Numbered from the stretch's first letter, positions 1-13,104 are shown. The stretch is DNA of 64,000 nt from Cacajao melanocephalus (GCA_963573385.1 CAUYLG010033113.1:29032-93031); one strand, 5' to 3'. Notes: generated by a model from the letters alone, not told the origin. A program made the numbers and translations.

Positions 1-139
1 CTGATCTCAGTGAGTCCAAATCAAGCCAGGGGTGAAAACAAATTCTCAAACAATTAATAAATACTAGAAACTAAAAGTAGTGAAAAACAGAATCACAAGC
101 AAACATTTTAGAATTTTAGATTAGAGAGTATGTTTCTTT

Positions 140-1965
140 ATGCCTAGTTTGTTGAGAGTTTTTATTGTGAAGGTATGCTGAATTTTACTGAATACTCTAT
201 CGAAAATATCGTATGGTTTTTGCCAATTTAAAAAAAAATTTTTAATCCCACTTGATCCTGGTCTATTATCTTTTTGATGTGCTAATGGAGTTAGTTTGCT
301 AGTATTTTGTGGGGAATATTTGCATCTATGTTCATCAAGGATATTGGCCCGTAGTTTTCAAGGTTTTTGTTGTTGTGGTAGTGGTTGAGTCTTTGCTTGG
401 TTTTACTAGGTGATGCTAGCCTCATACAACGAATTAGGGATAATTTCTTTCACTTAAGTGTTTAAAAATAGCTTCAGGAGAAATGGCATTAACTCTTCTT
501 TGTACGTTTGGTAGATTTGACCGTGAATCCATCTAACTCTGGGCTTTTCTTTTTGGGGAGATATTTTATTACTGATGTAATCTTACTACTCATTTTGATC
601 TGTTCATGTTTTTTATTTCTTCTGGACTCAATCTTGATACGTTGTGTGTGTCCAGAAATTTATCCATTTTCTCTAGGTTTTCCAGTTTGTCACCATATAG
701 TTTTTCAGAATAGTCTCTGATGATCTTTTGTATTTCTGTGGTATCAGTTGTAATGTCTTCTTTTCCATTTTGATTTTATTTGGATCTTCTCCCTTGGTTT
801 GTCTACCTAGTAGTTTGTCAATTTTGTTTATCTTTTGTAAGAGCTAACTTTTTGTTTCAATAATCCTTTGTGGGTGTTTTGTTTGTTTTTGACACTGTTT
901 TGATAGTTCTGCCATATCCTTTTTATTTTTTTCCTGCTGCTTATTTTGAGTTTGGTTTGCTCTTGCATTTCTAGTTCCTTAAGCTACATTATTAGTTTCT
1001 TAATATATAATCTTTCTACTATTTTGAAGTAGACATTGCTAGAAGCTGTTTCTTGCTATATCCACAGGTTTTAGTATATTGTATTTTCATTTTTATTGGT
1101 TTCAAGAAAATTTTTGATTTTAATTTTAATTTGTTTGTTGACTCAGTGGTCATTCCACATCATATTGTTTAATTTCCATGCGTTTGCATAGTTTCCAACA
1201 TTCCTCTTAGTATTTTTCTACTTTAATTCCACTGTGATCTGAAAATGTACTAGATAGTTGTATTTTTAAAATTTTTTTGAGGCTCATTTTGTGTCTTAAC
1301 ATGTAGTCTACCTTCGACAATGTTCCATGTCCTGATAGAAAAAAAAATGTATACTCTGCAGTTGTTATATAGAATGTTCTGTACATATGTGTTAGTTCCA
1401 TTTGGTGTAAAGTCTGTTTTAAATAGGTTTTCTGTACATAATCTGTCTAATACTGAGAGTGGGTTGTTTTAAGTCTTCCATTATTACAGTATTGCAGTCT
1501 ATCTCTCTCTTTTGATCTAGTAATATTTGCATTATGAATCTTGGACCCTCATTGTTAGCTGCTTGTATATTTGAAATTACTATATTTTCTTGCTGGAATG
1601 ATCCCTCTATTATATAATGAATTTTTTAATCTTTTATAACTATTTTGACTTAAAGTCTATTTTATCTTATATAAATATGTCAGCTCCTGCTAACTTTAGT
1701 TTATGTTTCCATGGAATATCTTTCTCACCCCTTCGCTTTCTGTCTATATGTGTCTTTATGATAAGGTGATTTTCCTGTAAGTAGCGTATAGTTACATCAT
1801 GTTGTCTTTTTAAAAATCTTTTCACTGATTCTATAACTTTTAAGTGGAGAGTTTAATTTGTTAACATTCAAGGTTATGAATATGTGAGACTTTGTTCTTG
1901 TCATATTGTATTATTGCTTCTGGTTGTACATTTGCTTTATTTCTTTCTTTTACTCTTGGTGTTTC
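140..1965 (-). mobile_element. Old LINE-1 fragment, ORF2 region (RT to endonuclease part)
   Basis: The plus strand reads as the reverse complement of L1 ORF2 for about 1.8 kb. Recognisable stretches are the block near 170 around 'ttgttgagagttttta', the block at 280-430 ending in 'gatgctagcctcata', and the end near 1860 around 'ttaacattcaaggtta'. The order runs from the reverse-transcriptase part toward the endonuclease part, so the element is on the minus strand. The 3' end (UTR and poly-A) is missing, as is everything 5' of the endonuclease region. No long open frame survives, so it is a dead copy. Divergence suggests an L1M or early L1P age; the subfamily is a guess. Confidence 0.88.
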
Positions 1966-2345
1966 ACTATGGGAATCTGACATAGCTCCTGTAGGTCAAC
2001 TCACAATAGCGTGAGTGATCCTGTAAGACTGGACCCACCTAAAAGTTTTAATTCTCAAACTTGTCCACACTCAACCTCCAGCAATTCACCAATTGCATTG
2101 TAGGTTTTATTGTTTTGGAACTAGTTGCCATGGAGATTTCTGCTCATAGGTTTCTGCTCTGCTAAGTTGTGATTATCTGTCTTTGCCTTTCTCTTTAATT
2201 TTGGGGGCATAGGTTTGCTTTTTGGCCTCAAATATCAATGGATCTATGAAGAGTTATTGATATTCAGTTTATTGAGGTTTCTTCTTTTTGTCTGAATGGT
2301 AGTAATGAGTTTCAAGCTGCTTACATTCTGTACCAACAACCAAAA
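1966..2345. repeat. Unnamed block related to 15230-15825, next to the 5' side of an L1
   Basis: The segment around 2135-2210 ('taggtttctgctctgctaag', then a stretch ending in 'ctctttaattttggg') closely matches 15625-15690. Weaker similarity extends on both sides to roughly 2010-2340. Both copies lie in the same orientation just beyond the 5' side of a minus-strand L1. It may be a 5' part of an old L1 subfamily or an independent repeat; I do not recognise it. Confidence 0.5.
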
Positions 2346-4609
2346 TTCAAAAAGTGGTTTATGCAAAGTAGTATTTCTTGGTAATCAAGCAGAGAGGAAA
2401 TGGGCATGAATTGTCTCAGGAATATAACCCCACTCACATGTTTTCACTTCTTTGGATTTAGTTAAGCTACCCTCAAGATTCACAGCATGTGATGTCCAAA
2501 TTCATCCCAAGGTGTTAACAGCTATGTTAGGGCCACCCCCTCACACACACCCACTTGAGTAACTTTTATTTTTTGGTGTTCTTTTACGTGTCTGAGCATT
2601 CTAGATTGCTGCTTCTGAATAATGTTTAATCTCAGCCATTGTTATGATAAGCTGGGTTCTCCTTTTGTTTCCCCTTGGACAACACTTCAAATTACAGTGT
2701 TTGAGTGGCATCCTTCCAGGATTTCATCCAGTTTTTAATATAACTGTGCACATATGTCTTGATTAGGTATTTGTAAGTCAACTATCATATTTCCTCAATA
2801 TCACTATGCTAAGTGTCTTCAAAACTATTCAACTTTGTGCATATATAAATGCTGATATGCATACACACACACACACACACACATATTTCTATAAACTTTA
2901 GTTAATGGAAAATAGAGTATGTAGAGAGGATAAGTAGTTATGCTCAAATCAGCATATCTTCTAGGTGTCTTCAGGTCTTTCCACAGAGTAAAGCAGCAAA
3001 CAGGGAGTCCCCAGAATGCCCTGATAGAATTATTCATGCAGAACAGATGCTCTCAATTTCACAGCATTTACTAGAGGACAGCCTGGTCCAGTTGAACCAT
3101 ACCTTAAATAGAGAAAGTCATAGAGTAAAACATTTGAATCATAACACTTCTGCCAAGATGTAGGAATAAAAGAGATTGTCCAACAGATTTATTCACTGAA
3201 TCATTTAAGGGCACTTGTTCACAGCACAATATGGCTCACCTATATGATATAAATGACTGTGAAAAATGCTGGCATAGGGGCATAATTTTTCAGGTGAGTT
3301 GTTCTACCTCACCAACAAGGAGAAAGTACTACACAGACCCAACTAGGTTTAAATAAAAATCCTGCATGCAAAGGAAGAAAAGATAACATTTGCTTTGAAT
3401 GTGATGGTAACAGTTATGGTCAAACATAAGAATAATAAAGATAAGAGTGAAGGAAGACTCGCACAGACTCTAGGTAGGTATCCAGTTGCTTTTATACCCA
3501 TTATACCCTAAGAGGCTTAAAACTACATAACAGGTTGCAAACAGATTCTTGTCATCTGGTGAGACACAATTCCATAATCATGAGTGCTGTAACATCTTTT
3601 CAAACAGGTTGGGGTAATGCTTAACAGACATTCATTAGCAGTCCATACTTCTAAACACTGAAAGAAAAGGGAATTATCGGCAAGATTGGCAGTTGTACAC
3701 TTGAGTCCATGTTGTGATATTTATTGGGCTGCTCCAGAAAGCCTTAGCAGTGTACGTTTGGTTGATTACATAAATAGTTGCCACTATTCTGACTGTAACC
3801 AGCTTTGATGTTTATAAGGCTTTATTAAATATTACAGTAATAAGTTCTGGCTAAGCAGTAGGTGGTAGCATATGATTTCTATGCTGACCCACCATGCTGA
3901 AAAAACTTATGGGTTAGGTTTTACAAGAAGATACATATTAATTATTACTGAATTATTTGAATCCAGTAAATAAGACAAGGGGTTTAGTGATATAAAACAC
4001 GTTAGTCTGAGAGAAGGGTTCTGTGCTTTACTTTTGTCTCTCACTATAGTTGAGTCCCATCTTCCCATTTTATACGAAGTTAAGATATACAAACAGGTTT
4101 TAAAAATTCTCAATCTTAGAAGCTCATCAAAAACATTTGCTGATTTTTTGAAAAAACTAAGGATATTTAGGTCCTGTCTATACCAACTGGAACAGAATAT
4201 CCACCCAGGAATTAATTCATTCATGCATATATTTTTTCTGATCCTTTATTCTTATTTATTTATTTTTGCTTAGCTTTTTAAATTTTACAAGTATTTCTGA
4301 TACATAATCAGCATTGAGAACCCCTCCTACAAGTCTTTTCTACATCCTAAATTGACATTATTATTGTACAACAGGACGCTAGTATCCACCAGCATTCGCA
4401 TGTCATCTGGCATACATGAAAAGAGTAACTAAACCTAAGAATTAATGCAACTGCCCAGAGCAAAGGTGGGAAAAAATAGCCACAATCAAAAATTAAGTAA
4501 GAAAAGTGTTATGAAAAATTCTAAGACAATTCTAGACATTGTCAATGCCCTAGAGATATTCTGACCTGAAGAACTAGGATTAGGATACATTTCAGAGTAT
4601 TGAAACAGT
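2346..4609. other. Unassigned AT-rich sequence
   Basis: No repeat family, splice-flanked coding segment or RNA gene is recognisable here apart from the short (AC)n tract listed separately. Open frames are at most about 105 codons and look random. Confidence 0.5.
2863..2882. repeat. (AC)10 microsatellite
   Basis: Twenty bases of uninterrupted AC dinucleotide, visible directly. Confidence 0.95.
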
Positions 4610-5200
4610 GGCAGGTCGGGTCTCACCAGTGCAGGCCTCCATAACAACTGTTTCATTACTGACTGAGTGGTTAAGTTAAATATTAAAAGCCAGTGGCCTT
4701 ATACAAAGGCTGAAACGTAACAAAAACTCACCAAGAGTTTTGCCTATGTGTTTCCTGAACCTTAAAGCATGATTAAACAAGTCTTACTAGGGGTCTGAAG
4801 AAACTCCCCTGGCCTCCACAAACAAGCTTACTGGGAGTCTGAAGGAACTCCCCAAACCTCCTCCTAGCAGGAGACAAGAGAAGGACAATAAAAGTAAGAG
4901 TAATAATAAAGGTAAACCCCAGCACCTGGACCTATGTACATTAAATAAATTTACTGAGGCTGCAGAGGAAGGTCTTTAAGATTCAGACCTTTGGTATAGA
5001 TTAAAATAAGTTAATCACTTATGTCTCTAGGTGAATGCACACTTAAACACGTAGACATATAGCTCAGAAGGTATATAAGCTCTGGAAAATGTTACAATTT
5101 TGAGTTGGTCTGGCAATAATTTCCAGGCCTTCTCCTTGTAACTCGTTATAGAAATAAAAACTCTCTTCCTCCCCAGTTCATCTGCATCTTGTTATTGGGC
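4610..5200 (+). mobile_element. Probable solitary retroviral-type LTR (ERV1-like)
   Basis: The segment has LTR architecture in the plus direction: a 45-bp unit duplicated in tandem (about 4775-4819 and 4820-4862, carrying 'aacaag.cttact' and 'gtctgaag'), a TATA-like 'tatataagc' near 5071, and 'aataaaaactctcttcctc' near 5153. This is what U3, R and U5 of a gammaretrovirus-like LTR look like. I see no gag, pol or env remnant beside it, so it is probably a solo LTR. I cannot name the family with confidence. Confidence 0.5.
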
Positions 5201-5839
5201 CATGCAAAAGTGCAAATCAGTTTTGTCCAGGAACAGAGCTAGGAGATTTTTAGGTCTGATGCAACAAAGGAAATTAAACAAGATCATCAATTTATGCAAT
5301 ATAAGGAAAGTCAATGGCAAATGTACAACCCTCAGATGGAGCTGGAAAGTCCTAAAATTAGGGCTGGTTCTAATCCAGATAGCTGGTTAACCAGGCTTAC
5401 TCTCCCTGGAGGGTAGATAGCAAGTCTCAGAACGAGTTTCCCCACCTTGACACCACTATAATCAGGGGAGTATGTGTGAGAGAATGGAGAGGAAGTGATA
5501 GAGAGAAACATTTTCTAAATTTAGTTCTAAAATGCCATAGGGATAATATTAATTACATTTTGGTGTTTTAGCCCTAGAGCAAGGAAGTTTCTAAACTCCA
5601 TTATTTAATATGACAACAATTTATTTCTCATCAACTTCTCACATCATGAAATCTAGTGAATATTACTCATTGCCTTCCCCTCTTCTCAAATCCTTACTCT
5701 GTTGCCCTATTTCAGAGCCTTATTGTCTCCAACATGAATTGGTGCTCCAGTTTTCTCATTGGGTCCCCTATTTCCACTATTGCCCTCTTATAGACCCATT
5801 TATCCTCCACACCCACCAGGGTATTTTTTATGTAAATAT
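5201..5839. other. Unassigned sequence after the LTR
   Basis: Nothing recognisable. The first 200 bases could still belong to the LTR or its internal flank. The 5610-5840 part is pyrimidine-rich and might be a degraded 5' extension of the L2-like piece that follows. Confidence 0.4.
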
Positions 5840-5965
5840 TAAATATGGCTTAAAACTTTCAGTTTCTGCCTGTTACTTCCAGGACAAAGCCTAATAGTTC
5901 TTATGGTATGTGGCTGGTTCTTCACCATCTGCCTGTATCTTGAGACTCTTATCCGTATGTCCTCC
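5840..5965 (+). mobile_element. Weak L2-like fragment
   Basis: The stretch around 'cttccaggacaaagcctaat' followed by a spaced 'cttcaccatctgcctg' resembles the L2 segment where 'gcttcccat.' precedes 'aggataaagtccaaa' and then 'ggcc.tacatgatctg'. Similarity is low and short. Confidence 0.35.
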
Positions 5966-6047
5966 ATATGTGCTCATTTCCAATCAATCACTTTCACTTG
6001 ACTATTTCCCCTTAACAATTCATGTTGATGTAACAAGTGAAAGCTTA

Positions 6048-6385
6048 TCTTAGTATATTCAGGCTGCTGTAACAAAACATTGGTGGCCTATAAACAATAG
6101 AAGTTTACATTTTACAGTTACGGTGGCCGGGAAGTACAAGATCAAGGTGCTGACAAATTAGATGTCTGCTTCCTAGCAAGCTGTCTTTTTGCTGTAACTT
6201 CACATGGCAAAAAAGGTGAAGGATCTCTCTCAGACATCTTTTATAAGGGTACCAATCCCATTCAAGTGAGCCACACTCTCATGACCTAATTACTCTCCAA
6301 AGGCCCCACCTCCAAACACCATCACAACTGGGGGTAAGGTTTCAACAGAGGAGTTGGGGGTGATATAAGCATTCAGTCCACAACA
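6048..6385 (-). mobile_element. MLT1-type MaLR LTR
   Basis: The plus strand begins 'ttagtatattcaggctgctg' and ends 'cattcagtccacaaca', the reverse complement of an MLT1A-like LTR. Diagnostic internal stretches are 'gggaagtacaagatcaaggt', 'ttttataagggtaccaatcc' and 'ctctccaaaggccccacctc'. It is near full length for the family (about 340-370 bp). No internal region is attached, so it is a solo LTR. Confidence 0.9.
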
Positions 6386-7744
6386 AAGCTGAAAAAGCTA
6401 ATCTCAAAAATTGGAATGAAGAAATAAAGGCTTCCGTGGATTGAGAATAAGGATGCCAGCATGCAGGAAGGCAGCCTCTCCACTGTGTTACAGCAGAAGG
6501 CCCTCCCCAGTCTTCCATGACCTTTCAAGGCCAGTGATGTCTGTTGTTTTTCTGGCCTTCTTTGGTTGGGTTATAATGACTAGTTTCAGCACTTTTGAGT
6601 CAGTCTGTTCTCTATAAGGACATGAAGAGGGGACAATGTAAGTACATCATGTTCAGCAAAGATGAGCTCGGCTGTGTTTCAGGATCTATCCTCAACTTCT
6701 CTTCTAAAGAGAAAACATGTTTTCCAACTGCTCACTTCGTAAAAGCCTGATTATTTGGTTTTAGCCACTTGGAAAGGCAAGATTATTTGAGTTACTGAAG
6801 GTGAAGAGACAAAAGAATCCCGTTTCCTTACAATGGGATGAGGGCACTGGGGAGGAATTATTGAGTGTCAGTCATGATGGCTTAATACAAAGTGATGATT
6901 CCCAAATGGAGATGCATAAAGTTATGAAATGGATAGGTATGCTAAACTGGTAAATGTAGTAATTTTTGTAAAGCCAAGAGCAGTCATTAAAATATTTTAT
7001 ATTAATGCCTAATTTATTTTATAAAATTGCATGCTACTATTTTTTTAAATAACCTTACTAGGCAAATAAACCTTTGACAGCTATGTCAAACAATCATATA
7101 TTTAAAAAAAATTATTATTGTATTGCTCTATAATGTTTACAATCACTATGTGACACCATGGAATAGTTCTTATTGAATCAAAACAGCAGCACAGACAGAA
7201 TTATTGTTTATTGGTGTCCTAAATTCAGATATCTGAGAAATAACTTACAGAGTATATCAGAATTTGTACATTGACTTACTACATATTTTATTTCTAAGTA
7301 GAGAAAGAAAGCTCCCTTCAGATTATATCACCTTTGATTTTCTTCTCATTACATTTTCTTTAACTTTGTCTATGGAAAAAATACACTGATTTGTAGACCA
7401 TTATATACATTTACATACATATACATATGTACATACTTATGTATACACACATATTTCAATATTTTTTCATATTATATTAACAAATTGGCACTCAGGTTGC
7501 ACACATCATTTTCCATATGTGTTACTCTAGTTCTATCCACCTACTGTAAACTTCTCTCACAAATTCACTCAAATTTATTTATATTTTGAAGTTTTAAGAG
7601 AATTCAATAGTTCAATAAAGAGTAACACTGAATTCATATTTTTTCTTCATTCCAAAAGCAGAATTGTTTAGATACTATACTCATTTTTCTATTATTTGAA
7701 TACCAAAGTACAAAATCTGTGTTACTTTCTGATAATAGTTTATG
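6386..7744. other. Unassigned AT-rich sequence
   Basis: No family recognised. The first 400 bases are somewhat richer in GC; the rest is AT-rich with TA/CA-like stretches around 7400-7450. Confidence 0.45.
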
Positions 7745-7915
7745 TGTAGAACTTCTGCATATTGTCCTGATATTGATCCTCAGAAGGATGCCATGAAAGT
7801 AGAAGAGCAAGCATTTCTCCCATTTATAGATGAGCAAATGGGATTTAGATGGGTTTGAAGACTTGTCTAAAGTAACCATAAACAGTAAAAGTCAGTGGAA
7901 ACCAAGACTTACAAG
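7745..7915 (-). mobile_element. MIR SINE fragment
   Basis: The core 'tctcccatttatagatgagc' followed by 'aaatggga' and 'gacttgtctaaagtaacca' matches the reverse complement of the MIR core (fall of 'cccattttacagatgagg' then 'aagtaacttgcccaaggtca'). It is an old, diverged copy. Confidence 0.65.
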
Positions 7916-8084
7916 GTTAGATTCGGCTATTGGAGTTACCGGTGTGTATTAGACAGGGATTTTGATTTGTAAGTTTGAGAGACAATTTCATAGGTAATTG
8001 ACACTATTTAGACATTTACTATGAATGAACTGGTGAGATGTCACAGCACTTTGAATGGTGGAATTGGAGGATTTTACCTGTTTA

Positions 8085-8390
8085 AAGGATGACTCTGCTG
8101 CTTTTATGAGAGTAGACTACAGAGGGTCAAAGATAGAAGTAAAGAGGCTATTGCAATAACCTAGATGAGAGGTGATGGGAATTTGGATCAGAAAACTAGT
8201 GGTAGAGATGGTGAAAAAAGATCACATTCTGAATATATTTTGAACAAAGGATCAAAGAATTTTTCAGTAATGGTTAGATGTGAGATAAAAGAGGAACAAA
8301 AGATAACCCAGCTTTTTTTGTGTAAGATATTGACCGTATGTAGTTACCCAGTAGGGGTGATGACTAGTTCCTGGACAAAAATTAAATAGA
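8085..8390 (-). mobile_element. L2 LINE fragment (RT 3' region)
   Basis: The segment 'gaggctattgcaataaccta' followed by 'gatgagaggtgatggg' and later 'gagatggtgaaaaaagatca' aligns by eye to the reverse complement of the L2 region that reads '.catcatctctcgcctgg.' and '.actgcaatagcctcc'. Order and spacing agree over about 300 bases, so I favour an L2 on the minus strand. Confidence 0.65.
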
Positions 8391-9317
8391 CCATGCCGTA
8401 GGTGACCACATACACAACAAAAAACTTTTTATGGATGGGATCTTAATATATTTCTGAAATTAAAAAATGTGGATGCAATCAACTTTGACAGGATAGAAAA
8501 TATATCTATTAATATCTGTACTACAGAAGAATATAAATGTGTATTATCCCATAATTTAAAATACCAAGAAAAATTACAGCAAATACAGTTCAATCAACCA
8601 TCACTAACATCATCAACGGTATAGGAGTATTCTAATAGAAGATACTTTGTTATACTCAAATTCAAATTTCATCAGAGGATAACATTGAGATTCACTAATG
8701 GGTGCTATATTTTACTTTGATAGCCAAATAATGAATCTTGATATTATCACCAGATAACAGAATTCTCATTAAATTTTACTTAAAATCAACTTCTGTAATA
8801 CTTGTCATAATAAATTACAAAATTTGTTACTTCTCCCATACCCTGCCCTTCTTTTTCTCTTTTATTTGTGATTCATGGAAAAGATGCACATAACATTTAT
8901 AAAAATAATATGATGAGTTAATATGTATGCAGTGTTATTATATTACATATTTCCTTCTGTTAACGAGCTCGATATTCACTCCATGTTAATAATGAACAAG
9001 GCTGATTATTGTCATTAACATAAACTTGACAAGTATTTTGTAGGTCAAATCATTAGAGACGTAGTGCCATAATTGAATCAAATCATCCAATAATGTTTTC
9101 ATTAAAGATCTATTTTAATTGATAGTAAGATTTTTATTGAAGTTGTTATTAAAAAGGATCATACACTTTATTAGAACAAACATTACATAGAATATGTTGT
9201 TAATACCCTCTGTTTCTTCCCAAAACTAAGTCTAAAGATTCTTCTATGACATCTCTTTATGTAACATGGCCCTGGTATAAGGGCACGTGAGGTATAAGTG
9301 CACATCACTTTGTCTCA
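8391..9317. other. Unassigned AT-rich sequence
   Basis: No repeat family, exon or RNA gene recognised. Several runs of A/T without coding potential. Confidence 0.5.
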
Positions 9318-9420
9318 CTCCAGATCTCTGAGGAGCAACCAGGCAGGAAATTTGCATTTTTAATAAGCTCCTCAAGGTGACTTTTATGCACACTATAGTT
9401 TAAAAGCTACTTGTGACAGC
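9318..9420 (+). mobile_element. hAT-Charlie MITE-like fragment
   Basis: The motif 'aaatttgcatttttaataag' followed by 'ctcctcaaggtgacttttat' and 'gcacactatagttt' resembles the 3' half of the MER5/MER20/MER58-type elements ('atctgcatttttaacaagctccccaggtgattctgatgcac'). Only part of the element is present. Confidence 0.55.
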
Positions 9421-11509
9421 CAATATAACTGAATTTATTTACAAATTCAGTATATGCAAAAAAGAAAAAGAAAGTCAAATGGAGAATGAAATGACAGCTT
9501 GTGCTTCACACCCTTAAATGTTAGTGGGGAAAGAAGGGCACAAATTATGAAAGAGTGGGCAGGATGCCAAGCTCATTAAAATTCTTTCTGGCTCATTGCC
9601 TGATTTCCCAGTGACCCGGTCATATTTTAAGCAATTCATCAATCAAGAATAAATATTTAGTGAGAATGTGTGGCATGCTCAAGGTGTGGTGTGATTTCTC
9701 CTGGTCCCTGGGCATATGGACATATGTTATATTTGCATGATTGATTGTGTATGATCTCTCAGTATTTCTCCACTCTGTTGGCAGGACGAAACCACTACTA
9801 TACCCAAATTGGCCTCAACAGGCTACTTATGAAGGGGGAAAAAGCAACGAAATAAGCGAGTCAGGTTTACACATTAGGCAAATCCAATAGGATTATGTTG
9901 ATTGCAGCTGAAACCTCAAAACAGTTTTGGGGTGGACACAGAATCTGAGCTTTCAGAATGTTCTTTGTATTTTTTATCATATTAGCTAAGTCACCTATCT
10001 GAAATGATATACGTTTAAAACATATTTCTCATATAAACTAGGTGAAGTTTAAGAAGCAAAGAAGTTGGAATGGAATGATATGTGTTTGAGTTGGACTGAG
10101 CTTCTCTTACATGTCATATCTAAAATGTGGATAATAATGGATACTTTCAGGACTTCTGGAACTATGAAGAGCAAGTGAGTTATTGTATCAAATAATAAGA
10201 GCATCTTGACATTGTAAATTCCTATACAAATATTATTTGAAAGTCAACTGTTCCTTTTAGGTAGCCCCATGACAAGACTAATGTTTAAAGATTTTCACTT
10301 GCATTAGGGTTTTGATAACAAACCCTGTGAAAAACGTGAAAAATCGAAAGTCGTCAGGCTTTTTGGCTCAAGGTATGGACATTTTCTCAGGATAGGCATA
10401 GCACTAAAGTCCAATTAGGGTATAAAATACTCAAAAACAACTGGCAAGTGGGTGCTAAAAATATTAATACCTTGCAGGGTTTCATCACCCTTGCTACAAC
10501 ATGTCCATGATCATTTATTATAGTGATTTCTTCCACCATTCTTGGTGGATTCTCCTAGTTTTCCTCCTTATCTATTACCTCTTTGAGGCACTGTGCAGAA
10601 AAATTTACCTACAATAGTTTAAATCTTTCATAGTACTGATCTGAGAAACACACTAACCTGGCTCCATTTTCATTTATGAATAAAATGAACTCCAGTATCA
10701 AGATGCACCTTGTTCACGGTTATACAGATAACAAAAGATAAAACCAGAATTTAAAAATGAGACAACTCCAGAACTCACATTGTGAAGTACCTCATTATAA
10801 TTCCTCCTAGGGTTTTAAATTATGTTGCATGGCATATATTAAAAGACGTGTCGATTACAATCTTTGTTTACATTTTCATAAGCTTTATGTAGTTTTAAAT
10901 TTTTCTATCGAAATATTTTAAACAATTAAAATAAGATCCCTTACATATTGGATCCTAAGCTTTAGAATTGGTTCAGAAATAATTCATTTGGCCTTAAACA
11001 AAGAATAAGTGAATACTACACTTTACATCTAATATTATTGTCATTTTTAACATTTTTTTCAATCTCAATAATGTATCTGCTTCTACTTCCAGCATTAAAC
11101 AAGCCAGAGTTTACCTTTACTTCCAAGACTTATTTCTGCCCTCATCCCCTACCCCTGCCATAAAAGACAGATAGAAAGGATAAAATTGTTAGAAGTTTGC
11201 TTGTCTAGAAAATCAAGAGAAACTAATGATCCCAGATGAGAAGGAGACCAGGTGGAGAAGGACAAAGAAACAATTGAGTGAGCCTGGCCAGCTACAGATG
11301 GATAGAATCCAAGGACTGGTGTGCCAGCAATAGCTCCGGACTCTTGGACGTAAGTGTGCATGCCCAGGCCTCTGAGTTCAGTTACCTCCTCACTGCCAGT
11401 GGGTAGAATGGCTAAATATATTCGAGTATGCTGAGGAACAAATGATGTAATTGTCTAAATAAGTCACACCACATATTCTAAATAATTATTTTGCAATGTA
11501 CATATTGAC
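9421..11509. other. Mostly unassigned; one weak MIR-like stretch at 10080-10255
   Basis: Around 10110-10150 'tatctaaaatgtggataata' followed by 'atggatactttcaggac' is compatible with a plus-strand MIR (compare 'catctgtaaaatggggataa'), but the support is thin. The rest shows no recognised family, and open frames are short. Confidence 0.4.
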
Positions 11510-11755
11510 TTGAGTCCTGGTTTGAGTCTCTCTGGCATTTACTTATTGAGTGATCCTGAGAAAGATATTTTAATTATCTACACCTAGGTCTCCTTATGAA
11601 GAAAATGGGGGATCATAATAATGCCTGTTTTATTAGGTTGTTGAGAAGAGCAAATAAGGTAATACACACAAAATATGTAAATAAACAGAAAAAGGGCTGG
11701 CCTATAGTAAGTGCTCAATATATCTACCTGTACTTTTTATTACCTGTTTTTGTCT
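11510..11755 (+). mobile_element. MIR SINE
   Basis: The order of motifs follows the MIR consensus in sense direction: 'gatcctgagaaagatatttt', 'ccttatgaagaaaatggggg' with 'atcataataatgcctg', 'ttgttgagaagagcaaataa', then 'ggcctatagtaagtgctcaa'. A second short piece at 11805-11850 ('agatggtgctcagaaaatgt') repeats the 3' end type and may be another MIR or L2 tail. Confidence 0.8.
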
Positions 11756-11849
11756 ATTCTAGTCCTGGTCATAATATATGAAAAGATAAACCTGGCACAA
11801 GCCCTGGCGCAAAGATGGTGCTCAGAAAATGTTTATTGAATTCATTTTT

Positions 11850-13104
11850 TCTTGTGAAATTACTTACCTATTTATAAAAATATTAACTTATCTGTATCAC
11901 AGGAAATCCATGCAGTTAGAAAGAATTCACATATAATCCTGTCATGAGATATTGTTAGAAATATTTTCTTTGTTAACAACAATGCTAAAACTATTATATA
12001 TTTTCCGAAAAATACTACATCAGATGGTCTCTAAGATGTTTGAATTTTAAGATTTCCAGAAAACAAACAAACAAACAAACAAAAAAACGCCGATGAGAGA
12101 GAAATTTGGCTCTATGCTGCATGTTTCCAGAAGAATTCTGCGGTGTTTGTCTGACAATTCATTATTAACAGAAATACTTGGCTAAGACTTAATTTGTTGT
12201 CATTGATAGGACTTTGTTTCAAAGCAGGTCATAATAATTTTAAACCATCAAATGAAGCTCTAAAAGACTCCATTTAATTGTCTTTTATCTTTCTCACTTT
12301 CTCTCTCTTCTAATTTTTACCCTCTTGTATTACTGTATTGATATGGACAACAACTAAAATTGCTAAGAACTATAAGCAGGAACAAACTTGGCCTTACAGT
12401 TTTCACTCAGTTTTCTAGAAGTTTAGTCAAAAATCATACAGTTGGAGTGGTCCCTACACCATACTCCAAACCTTGAGAAACGCACTCAGCACTTCTCTTT
12501 GTTATATAAATATCCTCCCCGTCTACCTGAAAGAGACAGCTTGAGTTTACTTGAATCCACCAGCTCTCCTCTAAGTGATAAGTGGTGCAAGGCTTGCATA
12601 TGCTCAGTATCATTCACTAGAGCTGTGAATGCTGACACGTTTCCCAGCCCCCTTCTTCCCTCAGTTGCCAGGCAAGTTGATGTTGCCAGTGTCTTTTGCT
12701 GTTCACAAGTCTTTCTTACACTCATTCTTTTTCCAAGAAGTCATTATATTTCATGAAAGAAGCCTGGTCTTGTAGCCAGGAATGAGAATATAAAAGGAGA
12801 AGTGTTCCAGCTTTATTAGAAATTAACTAATAAGAAAAAAAATAAGAGGTATATCAGTAGCGGTGATAAATGGTCCATGTTTAAAAAGGAATAAGATGAC
12901 TTTTAAATTGGGGATCCACAGAACTGTCCACCTTCCTGTTGCAGTTAAAAAGAAGTATCATTTTCCAGGTCATCATTTTTTGGAGCACAGTACAAGCCAG
13001 CCACTAAATTCCAGGGAAAGCCACTGAAAATGATTTTGTTAGAATATTGCTTAAAATGTCCTCATGCTTCAATTATGAACCTACATTGACACATTATTAT
13101 CACT
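11850..13104. other. Unassigned sequence with an (AAAC)n tract
   Basis: No family recognised. The 12440-12760 part is less AT-rich and holds overlapping open frames of about 80-105 codons on both strands that look incidental: no splice sites, no recognisable protein. Confidence 0.45.
12061..12087. repeat. (AAAC)n simple repeat
   Basis: Five AAAC units followed by an A run, directly visible. Confidence 0.9.

Noticed and set aside
12442..12756. 104-codon plus frame and 79-codon minus frame
   Set aside because: Composition and context do not suggest a protein; no supporting signals.
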